Origin: Cladorhizidae sp. MBARI D1340-BT2
Lineage: Eukaryota > Porifera > Demospongiae > Poecilosclerida > Cladorhizidae
DNA length: 64,000 bases
Direction: 5' to 3'
Assembly (NCBI GenBank): GCA_028752905.1
Contig: JAQNBH010000127.1
Coordinates: 1-64,000 of the forward strand
The notes below the pieces were generated by a model. It worked only from the letters and a program-made list of their open reading frames with translations, did not search any database and was not told where the DNA came from. Below, piece by piece: positions 1 through 13,981 of this stretch. Position numbers and translations under genes: made by a program. Positions within the stretch are counted from its first letter, which is position 1; every line of letters starts with the position of its first letter.

Positions 1-230
1 ACAATAGCTCTATGAGGACACACACTCCACCAATACCTCACTGGGTGGAGGCAGGTTGACAATAGCTCTATGAGGACACACTCCACCAACACCTCACTGG
101 GTGGAGGCAGGTTGACAATAGCTCTATGAGGACACACACTCCACCAACACCTCACTGGGTGGAGGCAGGTTGACAATAGCTCTATGAGGACACACTCCAC
201 CAACACCTCACTGGGTGTGGGCAGGTTGAC
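1..230 (+). repeat. CAATACC cassette with two 56-bp monomers
   Basis: A four-monomer group: one monomer with CAATACC instead of CAACACC, then monomers of 56, 58 and 56 bp. Each 56-bp monomer lacks one AC from the (AC)4 tract (GAGGACACACTCC). The group, or its CAATACC monomer alone, recurs with CAATACC at 31, 4847, 6535, 11525, 26073, 34362, 39228, 44329, 51111, 57197, 58179 and 60612. The copy at 4847 is cut right after the marker and the copy at 26073 is altered. It links families A, D and E to a common ancestor. Confidence 0.88.
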
Positions 231-3199
231 AATAGCTCTATGAGGACACACACTCCAAAAACACTTCACTGGGTGGAGGCAGGTTGACAATAGCTCTATG
301 AGGACACACACTCCACCAACACCTCACTGGGTGTGGGCAGGTTGACAATAGCTCTATGAGGACACACACTCCACCAACACCTCACTGGGTGGAGGCAGGT
401 TGACAATAGCTCTATGAGGACACACACTCCACCAACACCTCACTGGGTGGAGGCAGGTTGACAATAACTCTATGAGGATACACACTCCACCAACACCTCA
501 CTGGGTGGAGGCAGGTTGACAATAGCTCTATGAGGACACACACTCCACCAACACCTCACAGGGTGGAGGCAGGTTGACAATAGCTCTATGAGGACACACA
601 ATCCACCAACACCTCACTGGGTGTGGGCAGGTTGACAATAGCTCTATGAGGACACACACTCCACCAACACCTCACAGGGTGGAGGCAGGTTGACAATAGC
701 TCTATGAGGACACACACTCCACCAACACCTCACTGGGTGGAGGCAGGTTGACAATAGCTCTATGAGGACACACACTCCACCAACACCTCACTGGGTGGAG
801 GCAGGTTGACAATAGCTCTATGAGGACAAACACTCCACCAACACCTCACTGGGTGGGGGCAGGTTGACAATAGCTCTATGAGGACACACACTCCACCAAC
901 ACCTCACTGGGTGGGGGCAGGTTGACAATAGCTCTATGAGGACACACACTCCACCAACACCTCACTGGGTGTGGGCAGGTTGACAATAGCTCTATGAGGA
1001 CACACACTCCACCAACACCTCACTGGGTGGAGGCAGGTTGACAATAGCTCTATGAGGACACACACTCCACCAACACCTCACTGGGTGGAGGCAGGTTGAC
1101 AATAGCTCTATGAGGACACACACTCCACCAACACCTCACTGGGTGGGGGCAAGTTGACAATCGCCCTATGAGGACACACACTCCACCAACACCTCACTGG
1201 GTGGAGGCAGGTTGACAATAGCTCTATGAGGACACACACTCCACCAACACCTCACTGGGTGGGGGCAGGTTGACAATAGCTCTATGAGGACACACACTCC
1301 ACCAACACCTCACTGGGTGGAGGCAGGTTGACAATAGCTCTATGAGGACACACACTCCACCAACACCTCACTGGGTGGAGGCAGGTTGACAATAGCTCTA
1401 TGAGGACACACACTCCACCAACACCTCACTGGGTGTGGGCAGGTTGACAATAGCTCTATGAGGACACACACTCCACCAACACCTCACTGGGTGTGGGCAG
1501 GTTGACAATAGCTCTATGAGGACACACACTCCACCAACACCTCACTGGGTGGAGGCAGGTTGACAATAGCTCTATGAGGACACACACTCCACCAACACCT
1601 CACTGGGTGGCGGCAGGTTGACAATAGCTCTATGAGGACACACACTCCACCAACACCTCACTGGGTGGAGGCAGGTTGACAATAGCTCTATGAGGACACA
1701 CACTCCACCAACACCTCACTGGGTGGAGGCAGGTTGACAATAGCTCTATGAGGACACACACTCCACCAACACCTCACTGGGTGTGGGCAGGTTGACAATA
1801 GCTCTATGAGGACACACACTCCACCAACACCTCACTGGGTGTGGGCAGGTTGACAATAGCACTATGAGGACACACACTCCACCAACACCTCACTGGGTGG
1901 AGGCAGGTTGACAATAGCTCTATGAGGACACACACTCCACCAACACCTCACTGGGTGGGGGCAGGTTGACAATAGCTCTATGAGGACACACACTCCACCA
2001 ACACCTCACTGGGTGGAGGCAGGTTGACAATAGCTCTATGAGGACACACACTCCACCAACACCTCACTGGGTGGATGCAAGTTGACAATAGCTCTATGAG
2101 GACACACACTCCACCAACACCTCACTGGGTGGAGGCAGATTGACAATAGCTCTATGAGGACACACACTCCACCAACACCTCACTGGGTGGGGGCAGGTTG
2201 ACAATAGCTCTATGAGGACACACACTCCACCAACACCTCACTGGGTGGAGGCAGGTTGACAATAGCTCTATGAGGACACACACTCCACCAACACCTCACT
2301 GGGTGGAGGCAGGTTGACAATAGCTCTATGAGGACACACACTCCACCAACACCTGACTGGGTGGAGGCAGGTTGACAATAGCTCTATGAGGACACACACT
2401 CCACCAACACCTCACTGGGTGGAGGCAGGTTGACAATAGCTCTATGAGGACACACACTCCACCAACACCTCACTGGGTGGAGGCAGGTTGACAATAGCTC
2501 TATGAGGACACACACTCCACCAACACCTCACTGGGTGGAGGCAGGTTGACAATAGCTCTATGAGGACACACAATCCACCAACACCTCACTTGGTGTGGGC
2601 AGGTTGACAATAGCTCTATGAGGACACACACACCACCAACACCTCACTGGGTGGAGGCAGGTTGACAATAGCTCTATGAGGACACACACTCCACCAACAC
2701 CTCACTGGGTGTGGGCAGGTTGACAATAGCTCTATGAGGACACACACTCCACCAACACCTCACTGGGTGGGGGCAGGTTGACCATAGCTCTATGAGGACA
2801 CACACTCCACCAACACCTCACTGGATGGAGGCAGGTTGACAATAGCTCTATGAGGACACACACTCCACCAACACCTCACTGGGTGGGGGCATGTTGACAA
2901 TAGCTCTATGAGGACACACACTCCACCAACACCTCACTGGGTGGGGGCATGTTGACAATAGCTCTATGAGGACACACACTCCACCAACACCTCACTGGGT
3001 GGAGGCAGGTTGACAATAGCTCTATGAGGACACACACTCCACCAACACCTCACTGGGTGCAGGCAGGTTGACAATAGCTCTATGAGGACACACACTCCAC
3101 CAACACCTCACTGGGTGTGGGCAGGTTGACAATAGCTCTCTGAGGACACACACTCCACCAACACCTCACTGGGTGGGGGCATGTTGACAATAGCTCTAT

Positions 3200-4887
3200 G
3201 AGGACACACACTCCACCAACACCTCACTGGGTGGAGGCAGGTTGACAATAGCTCTATGAGGACACACACTCCACCAACACTTCACTGGGTGGAGGCAGGT
3301 TGACAATAGCTCTATGAGGACACACACTCCACCAACAACTCACTGGGTGTGGGCAGGTTGACAATAGCTCTATGAGGACACACACTCCACCAACACCTCA
3401 CTGGGTGGAGGCAGGTTGACAATAGCTCTATGAGGACACACACTCCACCAACACCTCACTGGGTGGGGGCAGGTTGACAATAGCTCTATGAGGACACACA
3501 CTCCACCAACACCTCACTGGGTGGAGGCAGGTTGACAATAGCTCTATGAGGACACACACTCCACCAACACCTCACTGGGTGGAGGCAGGTTGACAATAGC
3601 TCTATGAGGACACACACTCCACCAACACCTCACTGGGTGTGGGCAGGTTGACAATAGCTCTATGAGGACACACACTCCTCCAACACCTCACTGGGTGTGG
3701 GCAGGTTGACAATAGCTCTATGAGGACACACACTCCACCAACACCTCACAGGGTGGAGGCAGGTTGACAATAGCTCTATGAGGACACACACTCCACCAAC
3801 ACCTCACTGGGTGGAGGCAGGTTGACAATAGCTCTATGAGGACACACACTCCACCAACACCTCACTGGGTGGGGGCAGGATGACAATAGCTCTATGAGGA
3901 CACACACTCCACCAACACCTCACTGGGTGGAGGCAGGTTGACAATAGCTCTATGAGGACACACACTCCACCAACACCTCACTGGGTGGATGCAAGTTGAC
4001 CATACATGTAGCTCTATGAGGACACACACTCCACCAACACCTCACTGGGTGGAGGCAGGTTGACAATAGCTCTATGAGGACACACACTCCACCAACACCT
4101 CACTGGGTGTGGGCAGGTTGACAATAGCTCTATGAGGACACACACTCCACCAACACTTCACTGGGTGGAGGCAGGTTGACAATAGCTCTATGAGGACACA
4201 CACTCCACCAACACCTCACTGGGTGGGGGCAGGTTGACAATAGCTCTATGAGGACACACACTCCACCAACAACTCAATGGGTGTGGGCAGGTTGACAATA
4301 GCTCTATGAGGACACACACTCCACCAACACCTCACTTGGTGGGGGCAGGTTGACAATAGCTATATGAGGACACACACTCCACCAACACCTCACTGGGTGT
4401 GGGCAGGTTGACAATAGCTCTATGAGGACACACACTCCACCAACACCTCACTGGGTGTGGGCAGGTTGACAATAGCTCTATGAGGACACACACTCCACCA
4501 ACACTTCACTGGGTGGAGGCAGGTTGACAATAGCTCTATGAGGACACACACTCCACCAACACCTCACTGGGTGGAGGCAGGTTGACAATAGCTCTATGAG
4601 GACACACACTCCACCAACACCTCACTGGGTGGAGGCAGATTGACAATAGCTCTATGAGGACACACACTCCACCAACACCTCACTGGGTGGGGGTAGGTTG
4701 ACAATAGCTCTATGAGGACACACACTCCACCAACACCTCACTGGGTGGAGGCAGGTTGACAATAGCTCTATGAGGACACACACTCCACCAACACCTCACT
4801 GGGTGGAGGCAGGTTGACAATAGCTCTATGAGGACACACACTCCACCAATACCTCACTGGGTGGAGGCAGGTTGACAATAGCTCTAT
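3200..4887 (+). repeat. 29-monomer sub-duplication in A1, unit 1
   Basis: This block is repeated directly downstream at an offset of 1688 bp, which equals 28 monomers of 58 bp plus one 64-bp monomer. Matched markers are CACTTCACTGG (3279 and 4967), CAACAACTCACTGG (3333 and 5021), the 64-bp monomer insertion (4001 and 5689) and the CAATACC monomer (4847 and 6535). Limits are approximate because flanking monomers are nearly identical. Copy 2 of A has only one such block, so the duplication arose within copy 1 after the A units separated, or was lost from copy 2. Confidence 0.88.
4001..4010 (+). other. 64-bp monomer: 6-bp insertion at the indel hotspot
   Basis: The usual GACAATAGCTC reads GACCATACATGTAGCTC here, making the monomer 64 bp long. 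The insertion sits at monomer position 6/7. The same variant recurs only at 5689-5698 and 10679-10688, in exactly matching HOR positions, so all three are copies of one event. Confidence 0.9.
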
Positions 4888-6575
4888 GAGGACACACACT
4901 CCACCAACACCTCACTGGGTGTGGGCAGGTTGACAATAGCTCTATGAGGACACACACTCCACCAACACTTCACTGGGTGGAGGCAGGTTGACAATAGCTC
5001 TATGAGGACACACACTCCACCAACAACTCACTGGGTGTGGGCAGGTTGACAATAGCTCTATGAGGACACACACTCCACCAACACCTCACTGGGTGGAGGC
5101 AGGTTGACAATAGCTCTATGAGGACACACACTCCACCAACACCTCACTGGGTGGGGGCAGGTTGACAATAGCTCTATGAGGAGACACACTCCACCAACAC
5201 CTCACTGGGTGGAGGCAGGTTGACAATAGCTCTATGAGGACACACACTCCACCAACACCTCACTGGGTGGAGGCAGGTTGACAATAGCTCTATGAGGACA
5301 CACACTCCACCAACACCTCACTGGGTGTGGGCAGGTTGACAATAGCTCTATGAGGACACACACTCCTCCAACACCTCACTGGGTGTGGGCAGGTTGACAA
5401 TAGCTCTATGAGGACACACACTCCACCAACACCTCACAGGGTGGAGGCAGGTTGACAATAGCTCTATGAGGACACACACTCCACCAACACCTCACTGGGT
5501 GGAGGCAGGTTGACAATAGCTCTATGAGGACACACACTCCACCAACACCTCACTGGGTGGGGGCAGGATGACAATAGCTCTATGAGGACACACACTCCAC
5601 CAACACCTCACTGGGTGGAGGCAGGTTGACAATAGCTCTATGAGGACACACACTCCACCAACACCTCACTGGGTGGATGCAAGTTGACCATACATGTAGC
5701 TCTATGAGGACACACACTCCACCAACACCTCACTGGGTGGAGGCAGGTTGACAATAGCTCTATGAGGACACACACTCCACCAACACCTCACTGGGTGTGG
5801 GCAGGTTGACAATAGCTCTATGAGGACACACACTCCACCAACACTTCACTGGGTGGAGGCAGGTTGACAATAGCTCTATGAGGACACACACTCCACCAAC
5901 ACCTCACTGGGTGGGGGCAGGTTGACAATAGCTCTATGAGGACACACACTCCACCAACAACTCAATGGGTGTGGGCAGGTTGACAATAGCTCTATGAGGA
6001 CACACACTCCACCAACACCTCACTTGGTGGGGGCAGGTTGACAATAGCTATATGAGGACACACACTCCACCAACACCTCACTGGGTGTGGGCAGGTTGAC
6101 AATAGCTCTATGAGGACACACACTCCACCAACACCTCACTGGGTGTGGGCAGGTTGACAATAGCTCTATGAGGACACACACTCCACCAACACTTCACTGG
6201 GTGGAGGCAGGTTGACAATAGCTCTATGAGGACACACACTCCACCAACACCTCACTGGGTGGAGGCAGGTTGACAATAGCTCTATGAGGACACACACTCC
6301 ACCAACACCTCACTGGGTGGAGGCAGATTGACAATAGCTCTATGAGGACACACACTCCACCAACACCTCACTGGGTGGGGGTAGGTTGACAATAGCTCTA
6401 TGAGGACACACACTCCACCAACACCTCACTGGGTGGAGGCAGGTTGACAATAGCTCTATGAGGACACACACTCCACCAACACCTCACTGGGTGGAGGCAG
6501 GTTGACAATAGCTCTATGAGGACACACACTCCACCAATACCTCACTGGGTGGAGGCAGGTTGACAATAGCTCTAT
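4888..6575 (+). repeat. 29-monomer sub-duplication in A1, unit 2
   Basis: Second unit of the 1688-bp duplication. It differs from unit 1 at few places: GAGGAGACAC near 5180 replaces GAGGACACAC, and the first monomer is of the TG class where unit 1 has GA. After the CAATACC monomer at 6535 this unit runs into 56-bp monomers, while unit 1 runs back into the start of the block. That places the unequal-exchange junction close to 4863-4920. Confidence 0.85.
5689..5698 (+). other. 64-bp monomer, second copy
   Basis: Identical insertion to the one at 4001, lying exactly 1688 bp downstream of it. It sits in a GGATGCAAG monomer, as the other two copies do. Confidence 0.9.
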
Positions 6576-9500
6576 GAGGACACACTCCACCAACACCTCA
6601 CTGGGTGGAGGCAGGTTGACAATAGCTCTATGAGGACACACACTCCACCAACACCTCACTGGGTGGAGGCAGGTTGACAATAGCTCTATGAGGACACACT
6701 CCACCAACACCTCACTGGGTGTGGGCAGGTTGACAATAGCTCTATGAGGACACACACTCCAAAAACACTTCACTGGGTGGAGGCAGGTTGACAATAGCTC
6801 TATGAGGACACACACTCCACCAACACCTCACTGGGTGGAGGCAGGTTGACAATAGCTCTATGAGGACACACACTCCACCAACACCTCACTGGGTGTGGGC
6901 AGGTTGACAATAGCTCTATGAGGACACACACTCCACCAACACCTCACTGGGTGGAGGCAGGTTGACAATAGCTCTATGAGGACACACACTCCACCAACAC
7001 CTCACTGGGTGGAGGCAGGTTGACAATAACTCTATGAGGATACACACTCCACCAACACCTCACTGGGTGGAGGCAGGTTGACAATAGCTCTATGAGGACA
7101 CACACTCCACCAACACCTCACAGGGTGGAGGCAGGTTGACAATAGCTCTATGAGGACACACAATCCACCAACACCTCACTGGGTGTGGGCAGGTTGACAA
7201 TAGCTCTATGAGGACACACACTCCACCAACACCTCACAGGGTGGAGGCAGGTTGACAATAGCTCTATGAGGACACACACTCCACCAACACCTCACTGGGT
7301 GGAGGCAGGTTGACAATAGCTCTATGAGGACACACACTCCACCAACACCTCACTGGGTGGAGGCAGGTTGACAATAGCTCTATGAGGACAAACACTCCAC
7401 CAACACCTCACTGGGTGGGGGCAGGTTGACAATAGCTCTATGAGGACACACACTCCACCAACACCTCACTGGGTGGGGGCAGGTTGACAATAGCTCTATG
7501 AGGACACACACTCCACCAACACCTCACTGGGTGTGGGCAGGTTGACAATAGCTCTATGAGGACACACACTCCACCAACACCTCACTGGGTGGGGGCAGGT
7601 TGACAATAGCTCTATGAGGACACACACTCCACCAACACCTCACTGGGTGGAGGCAGGTTGACAATAGCTCTATGAGGACACACACTCCACCAACACCTCA
7701 CTGGGTGGAGGCAGGTTGACAATAGCTCTATGAGGACACACACTCCACCAACACCTCACTGGGTGGGGGCAAGTTGACAATCGCCCTATGAGGACACACA
7801 CTCCACCAACACCTCACTGGGTGGAGGCAGGTTGACAATAGCTCTATGAGGACACACACTCCACCAACACCTCACTGGGTGGGGGCAGGTTGACAATAGC
7901 TCTATGAGGACACACACTCCACCAACACCTCACTGGGTGGAGGCAGGTTGACAATAGCTCTATGAGGACACACACTCCACCAACACCTCACTGGGTGGAG
8001 GCAGGTTGACAATAGCTCTATGAGGACACACACTCCACCAACACCTCACTGGGTGTGGGCAGGTTGACAATAGCTCTATGAGGACACACACTCCACCAAC
8101 ACCTCACTGGGTGTGGGCAGGTTGACAATAGCTCTATGAGGACACACACTCCACCAACACCTCACTGGGTGGAGGCAGGTTGACAATAGCTCTATGAGGA
8201 CACACACTCCACCAACACCTCACTGGGTGGCGGCAGGTTGACAATAGCTCTATGAGGACACACACTCCACCAACACCTCACTGGGTGGAGGCAGGTTGAC
8301 AATAGCTCTATGAGGACACACACTCCACCAACACCTCACTGGGTGGAGGCAGGTTGACAATAGCTCTATGAGGACACACACTCCACCAACACCTCACTGG
8401 GTGTGGGCAGGTTGACAATAGCTCTATGAGGACACACACTCCACCAACACCTCACTGGGTGTGGGCAGGTTGACAATAGCACTATGAGGACACACACTCC
8501 ACCAACACCTCACTGGGTGGAGGCAGGTTGACAATAGCTCTATGAGGACACACACTCCACCAACACCTCACTGGGTGGGGGCAGGTTGACAATAGCTCTA
8601 TGAGGACACACACTCCACCAACACCTCACTGGGTGGAGGCAGGTTGACAATAGCTCTATGAGGACACACACTCCACCAACACCTCACTGGGTGGATGCAA
8701 GTTGACAATAGCTCTATGAGGACACACACTCCACCAACACCTCACTGGGTGGAGGCAGATTGACAATAGCTCTATGAGGACACACACTCCACCAACACCT
8801 CACTGGGTGGGGGCAGGTTGACAATAGCTCTATGAGGACACACACTCCACCAACACCTCACTGGGTGGAGGCAGGTTGACAATAGCTCTATGAGGACACA
8901 CACTCCACCAACACCTGACTGGGTGGAGGCAGGTTGACAATAGCTCTATGAGGACACACACTCCACCAACACCTCACTGGGTGGAGGCAGGTTGACAATA
9001 GCTCTATGAGGACACACACTCCACCAACACCTCACTGGGTGGAGGCAGGTTGACAATAGCTCTATGAGGACACACACTCCACCAACACCTCACTGGGTGG
9101 AGGCAGGTTGACAATAGCTCTATGAGGACACACAATCCACCAACACCTCACTTGGTGTGGGCAGGTTGACAATAGCTCTATGAGGACACACACACCACCA
9201 ACACCTCACTGGGTGGAGGCAGGTTGACAATAGCTCTATGAGGACACACACTCCACCAACACCTCACTGGGTGTGGGCAGGTTGACAATAGCTCTATGAG
9301 GACACACACTCCACCAACACCTCACTGGGTGGGGGCAGGTTGACAATAGCTCTATGAGGACACACACTCCACCAACACCTCACTGGATGGAGGCAGGTTG
9401 ACAATAGCTCTATGAGGACACACATTCCACCAACACCTCACTGGGTGGGGGCATGTTGACAATAGCTCTATGAGGACACACACTCCACCAACACCTCACT

Positions 9501-11494
9501 GGGTGGGGGCATGTTGACAATAGCTCTATGAGGACACACACTCCACCAACACCTCACTGGGTGGAGGCAGGTTGACAATAGCTCTATGAGGACACACACT
9601 CCACCAACACCTCACTGGGTGCAGGCAGGTTGACAATAGCTCTATGAGGACACACACTCCACCAACACCTCACTGGGTGTGGGCAGGTTGACAATAGCTC
9701 TCTGAGGACACACACTCCACCAACACCTCACTGGGTGGGGGCATGTTGACAATAGCTCTATGAGGACACACACTCCACCAACACCTCACTGGGTGGAGGC
9801 AGGTTGACAATAGCTCTATGAGGACACACACTCCACCAACACCTCACTGGGTGGAGGCAGGTTGACAATAGCTCTATGAGGACACACACTCCACCAACAC
9901 CTCACTGGGTGTGGGCAGGTTGACAATAGCTCTATGAGGACACACACTCCACCAACACTTCACTGGGTGGAGGCAGGTTGACAATAGCTCTATGAGGACA
10001 CACACTCCACCAACAACTCACTGGGTGTGGGCAGGTTGACAATAGCTCTATGAGGACACACACTCCACCAACACCTCACTGGGTGGAGGCAGGTTGACAA
10101 TAGCTCTATGAGGACACACACTCCACCAACACCTCACTGGGTGGGGGCAGGTTGACAATAGCTCTATGAGGACACACACTCCACCAACACCTCACTGGGT
10201 GGAGGCAGGTTGACAATAGCTCTATGAGGACACACACTCCACCAACACCTCACTGGGTGGAGGCAGGTTGACAATAGCTCTATGAGGACACACACTCCAC
10301 CAACACCTCACTGGGTGTGGGCAGGTTGACAATAGCTCTATGAGGACACACACTCCTCCAACACCTCACTGGGTGTGGGCAGGTTGACAATAGCTCTATG
10401 AGGACACACACTCCACCAACACCTCACAGGGTGGAGGCAGGTTGACAATAGCTCTATGAGGACACACACTCCACCAACACCTCACTGGGTGGAGGCAGGT
10501 TGACAATAGCTCTATGAGGACACACACTCCACCAACACCTCACTGGGTGGGGGCAGGATGACAATAGCTCTATGAGGACACACACTCCACCAACACCTCA
10601 CTGGGTGGAGGCAGGTTGACAATAGCTCTATGAGGACACACACTCCACCAACACCTCACTGGGTGGATGCAAGTTGACCATACATGTAGCTCTATGAGGA
10701 CACACACTCCACCAACACCTCACTGGGTGGAGGCAGGTTGACAATAGCTCTATGAGGACACACACTCCACCAACACCTCACTGGGTGTGGGCAGGTTGAC
10801 AATAGCTCTATGAGGACACACACTCCACCAACACTTCACTGGGTGGAGGCAGGTTGACAATAGCTCTATGAGGACACACACTCCACCAACACCTCACTGG
10901 GTGGGGGCAGGTTGACAATAGCTCTATGAGGACACACACTCCACCAACAACTCAATGGGTGTGGGCAGGTTGACAATAGCTCTATGAGGACACACACTCC
11001 ACCAACACCTCACTTGGTGGGGGCAGGTTGACAATAGCTATATGAGGACACACACTCCACCAACACCTCACTGGGTGTGGGCAGGTTGACAATAGCTCTA
11101 TGAGGACACACACTCCACCAACACCTCACTGGGTGTGGGCAGGTTGACAATAGCTCTATGAGGACACACACTCCACCAACACTTCACTGGGTGGAGGCAG
11201 GTTGACAATAGCTCTATGAGGACACACACTCCACCAACACCTCACTGGGTGGAGGCAGGTTGACAATAGCTCTATGAGGACACACACTCCACCAACACCT
11301 CACTGGGTGGAGGCAGATTGACAATAGCTCTATGAGGACACACACTCCACCAACACCTCACTGGGTGGGGGTAGGTTGACAATAGCTCTATGAGGACACA
11401 CACTCCACCAACACCTCACTGGGTGGAGGCAGGTTGACAATAGCTCTATGAGGACACACACTCCACCAACACCTCACTGGGTGGAGGCAGGTTG
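6505..11494 (+). repeat. Higher-order repeat A, copy 2 (4990 bp, 86 monomers)
   Basis: Length to the next copy start (11495) is 4990 bp. This equals 86 monomers of 58 bp, plus 6 bp for one 64-bp monomer, minus 4 bp for two 56-bp monomers, so the arithmetic closes exactly. It carries all A markers once: CAATACC, AAAAACACTT, CAATAACTC, TCGCCC, GCACTATG, ACCTGACTGG (8913), AGCTCTCTGAGG (9695) and the 64-bp monomer. It lacks the 29-monomer duplication of copy 1. Private differences from copy 1 include CACATTCCACC near 9421. Confidence 0.9.
10679..10688 (+). other. 64-bp monomer, third copy
   Basis: Same insertion in A copy 2, 4990 bp after the copy at 5689. It confirms that A2 corresponds to the right-hand 29-monomer unit of A1. 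Confidence 0.9.
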
Positions 11495-12310
11495 ACAATA
11501 GCTCTATGAGGACACACACTCCACCAATACCTCACTGGGTGGAGGCAGGTTGACAATAGCTCTATGAGGACACACTCCACCAACACCTCACTGGGTGGGG
11601 GCAGGTTGACAATAGCTCTATGAGGACACACACTCCACCAACACCTCACTGGGTGGAGGCAGGTTGACAATAGCTCTATGAGGACACACTCCACCAACAC
11701 CTCACTGGGTGTGGGCAGGTTGACAATAGCTCTATGAGGACACACACTCCAAAAACACTTCACTGGGTGGAGGCAGGTTGACAATACACTGTAGCTCTAT
11801 GAGGACACACACTCCACCAACACCTCACTGGGTGGAGGCAGGTTGACAATAGCTCTATGAGGACACACACTCCACCAACACCTCACTGGGTGTGGGCAGG
11901 TTGACAATAGCTCTATGAGGACACACACTCCACCAACACCTCACTGGGTGGAGGCAGGTTGACAATAGCTCTATGAGGACACACACTCCACCAACACCTC
12001 ACTGGGTGGAGGCAGGTTGACAATAACTCTATGAGGATACACACTCCACCAACACCTCACTGGGTGGAGGCAGGTTGACAATAGCTCTATGAGGACACAC
12101 ACTCCACCAACACCTCACAGGGTGGAGGCAGGTTGACAATAGCTCTATGAGGACACACAATCCACCAACACCTCACTGGGTGTGGGCAGGTTGACAATAG
12201 CTCTATGAGGACACACACTCCACCAACACCTCACAGGGTGGAGGCAGGTTGACAATAGCTCTATGAGGACACACACTCCACCAACACCTCACTGGGTGGA
12301 GGCAGGTTGA
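11495..12310 (+). repeat. Higher-order repeat A, copy 3 (truncated)
   Basis: Follows A2 in phase (offset 4990) through CAATACC (11525) and AAAAACACTT (11751). It then follows at offset 4997 after a 7-bp insertion, through CAATAACTC, ACACAATCCACC and CTCACAGGG. Around 12310-12340 the match stops: A2 continues with an ACAAACACTCC monomer while this copy meets ACTCCAACAACACC and GGGGGCACG monomers. About 14 monomers of the A unit are therefore present, ending in a junction to a different array section. Confidence 0.85.
11787..11793 (+). other. 65-bp monomer: 7-bp insertion at the indel hotspot
   Basis: GACAATAGCTC is replaced by GACAATACACTGTAGCTC, adding 7 bp at monomer position 6/7. It is absent from A1 and A2 at the matching positions, so it is either new in A3 or lost from the other two. 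It is the longest insert of the hotspot series. Confidence 0.9.
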
Positions 12311-13981
12311 CAATAGCTCTATGAGGACACACACTCCAACAACACCTCACTGGGTGGGGGCACGTTGACAATAGCTCTATGAGGACACACACACCACCAA
12401 CACCTCACTGGGTGGAGGCAGGTTGACAATAGCTCTATGAGGACACACACTCCACCAACACCTCACTGGGTGTGGGCAGGTTGACAATAGCTCTATGAGG
12501 ACACACACTCCACCAACACCTCACTGGGTGGGGGCACGTTGACAATAGCTCTATGAGGACACACACTCCACCAACACCTCACTGGGTGGAGGCAGGTTGA
12601 CAATAGCTCTATGAGGACACACACTCCACCAACACCTCACTAGGTGGGGGCAGGTTGACAATAGCTCTATGAGGACACACACTCCACCAACACCTCACTG
12701 GGTGGGGGCAGGTTGACAATAGCTCTATGAGGACACACACACCACCAACACCTCACTGGGTGGAGGCAGGTTGACAATAGCTCTATGAGGACACACACTC
12801 CACCAACACCTCACTGGGTGTGGGCAGGTTGACAATAGCTCTATGAGGACACACACTCCACCAACACCTCACTGGGTGTGGGCAGGTTGACAATAGCTCT
12901 ATGAGGACACACACTCCACCAACACTTCACTGGGTGGAGGCAGGTTGACAATAGCTCTATGAGGACACACACTCCACCAACACCTCACTGGGTGGAGGCA
13001 GGTTGACAATAGCTCTATGAGGACACACACTCCACCAACACCTCACTGGGTGGAGGCAGGTTGACAATAGCTCTATGAGGACACACACTCCACCAACACC
13101 TCACTGGGTGGAGGCAGGTTGACAATAGCTCTATGAGGACACACACTCCACCAACACCTCACTGGGTGTGGGCAGGTTGACAATAGCTCTATGAGGACAC
13201 ACACTCCACCAACATCTCACTGGGTGGGGGCACGTTGACAATAGCTCTATGAGGACACACACTCCACCAACGCCTCACTGGGTGGAGGCAGGTTGACAAT
13301 AGCTCTATGAGGACACACACTCCACCAACACCTCACTAGGTGGGGGCAGGTTGACAATAGCTCTATGAGGACACACACACCACCAACACCTCACTGGGTG
13401 GAAGCAGGTTGACAATAGCTCTATGAGGACACACACTCCACCAACACCTCACTGGGTGTGGGCAGGTTGACAATAGCTCTATGAGGACACACACTCCACC
13501 AACACCTCACTGGGTGGATGCAAGTTGACAATAGCTCTATGAGGACACACACTCCACCAACACCTCACTAGGTGGAGGCAGGTTGACAATAGCTCTATGA
13601 GGACACACACACCACCAACACCTCACTGGGTGGAGGCACGTTGACAATAGCTCTATGAGGACACACACTCCACCAACACCTCACTGGGTGGGGGCAGGTT
13701 GACAATAGCTCTATGAGGACATACACTCCACCAACACCTCACTGGGTGGGGGCAGGTTGACAATAGCTCTATGAGGACACACACTCCACCAACACCTCAC
13801 TGGGTGGAGGCAGGTTGACAATAGCTCTATGAGGACACACACTCCACCAACACCTCACTGGGTGGAGGCAGGTTGACAATAGCTCTATGAGGACACACAC
13901 TCCACCAACACCTCACTGGGTGGAGGCAGGTTGACAATAGCTCTATGAGGACACACACTCCACCAACACCTCACTGGGTGG
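12311..13981 (+). repeat. Mosaic array section between A and B
   Basis: About 29 monomers, all 58 bp, that do not align to A or B as a block. Two M modules are present: GGGGGCACGTTG, then a GA-class monomer, then CACTAGGTGGGGGCAGG, then an ACACACACCACC monomer, near 12532-12735 and 13228-13385. The second is shorter by one monomer and has a private ACGCCTCAC. A GGATGCAAG monomer lies near 13516. The same M module occurs near 21165, 23424, 24180 and 61322. Nothing non-repetitive is visible. Confidence 0.75.

Larger units (their letters stand above)
1..6504 (+). repeat. Higher-order repeat A, copy 1 (expanded)
   Basis: The first base of the window lines up with 6505 and 11495. Shared private markers are the CAATACC monomer (31, 6535, 11525), the AAAAACACTT monomer (257, 6761, 11751), CAATAACTC (462, 7024, 12021), the CpG variant TCGCCC (1161, 7781) and GCACTATG (1860, 8480). 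The offset to copy 2 moves in whole monomers (6504, 6562, 6620, 6562, 6678), showing single and double monomer gains and losses. This copy is longer than copy 2 because it contains a 29-monomer internal duplication (3200-6575). The left end is cut by the window, so the unit may begin earlier. Confidence 0.9.

Noticed and set aside
4001..5698. Insertion of a mobile element at the 64-bp monomers
   Set aside because: The added sequence is 6 bp with no target-site duplication or terminal repeats. A small indel copied with its HOR explains it.
3995..10683. Plant W-box (TTGACC) in a few monomers
   Set aside because: It arises from single A-to-C variants in three or four monomers (about 2779, 3996, 5684, 10674) and has no regulatory context.
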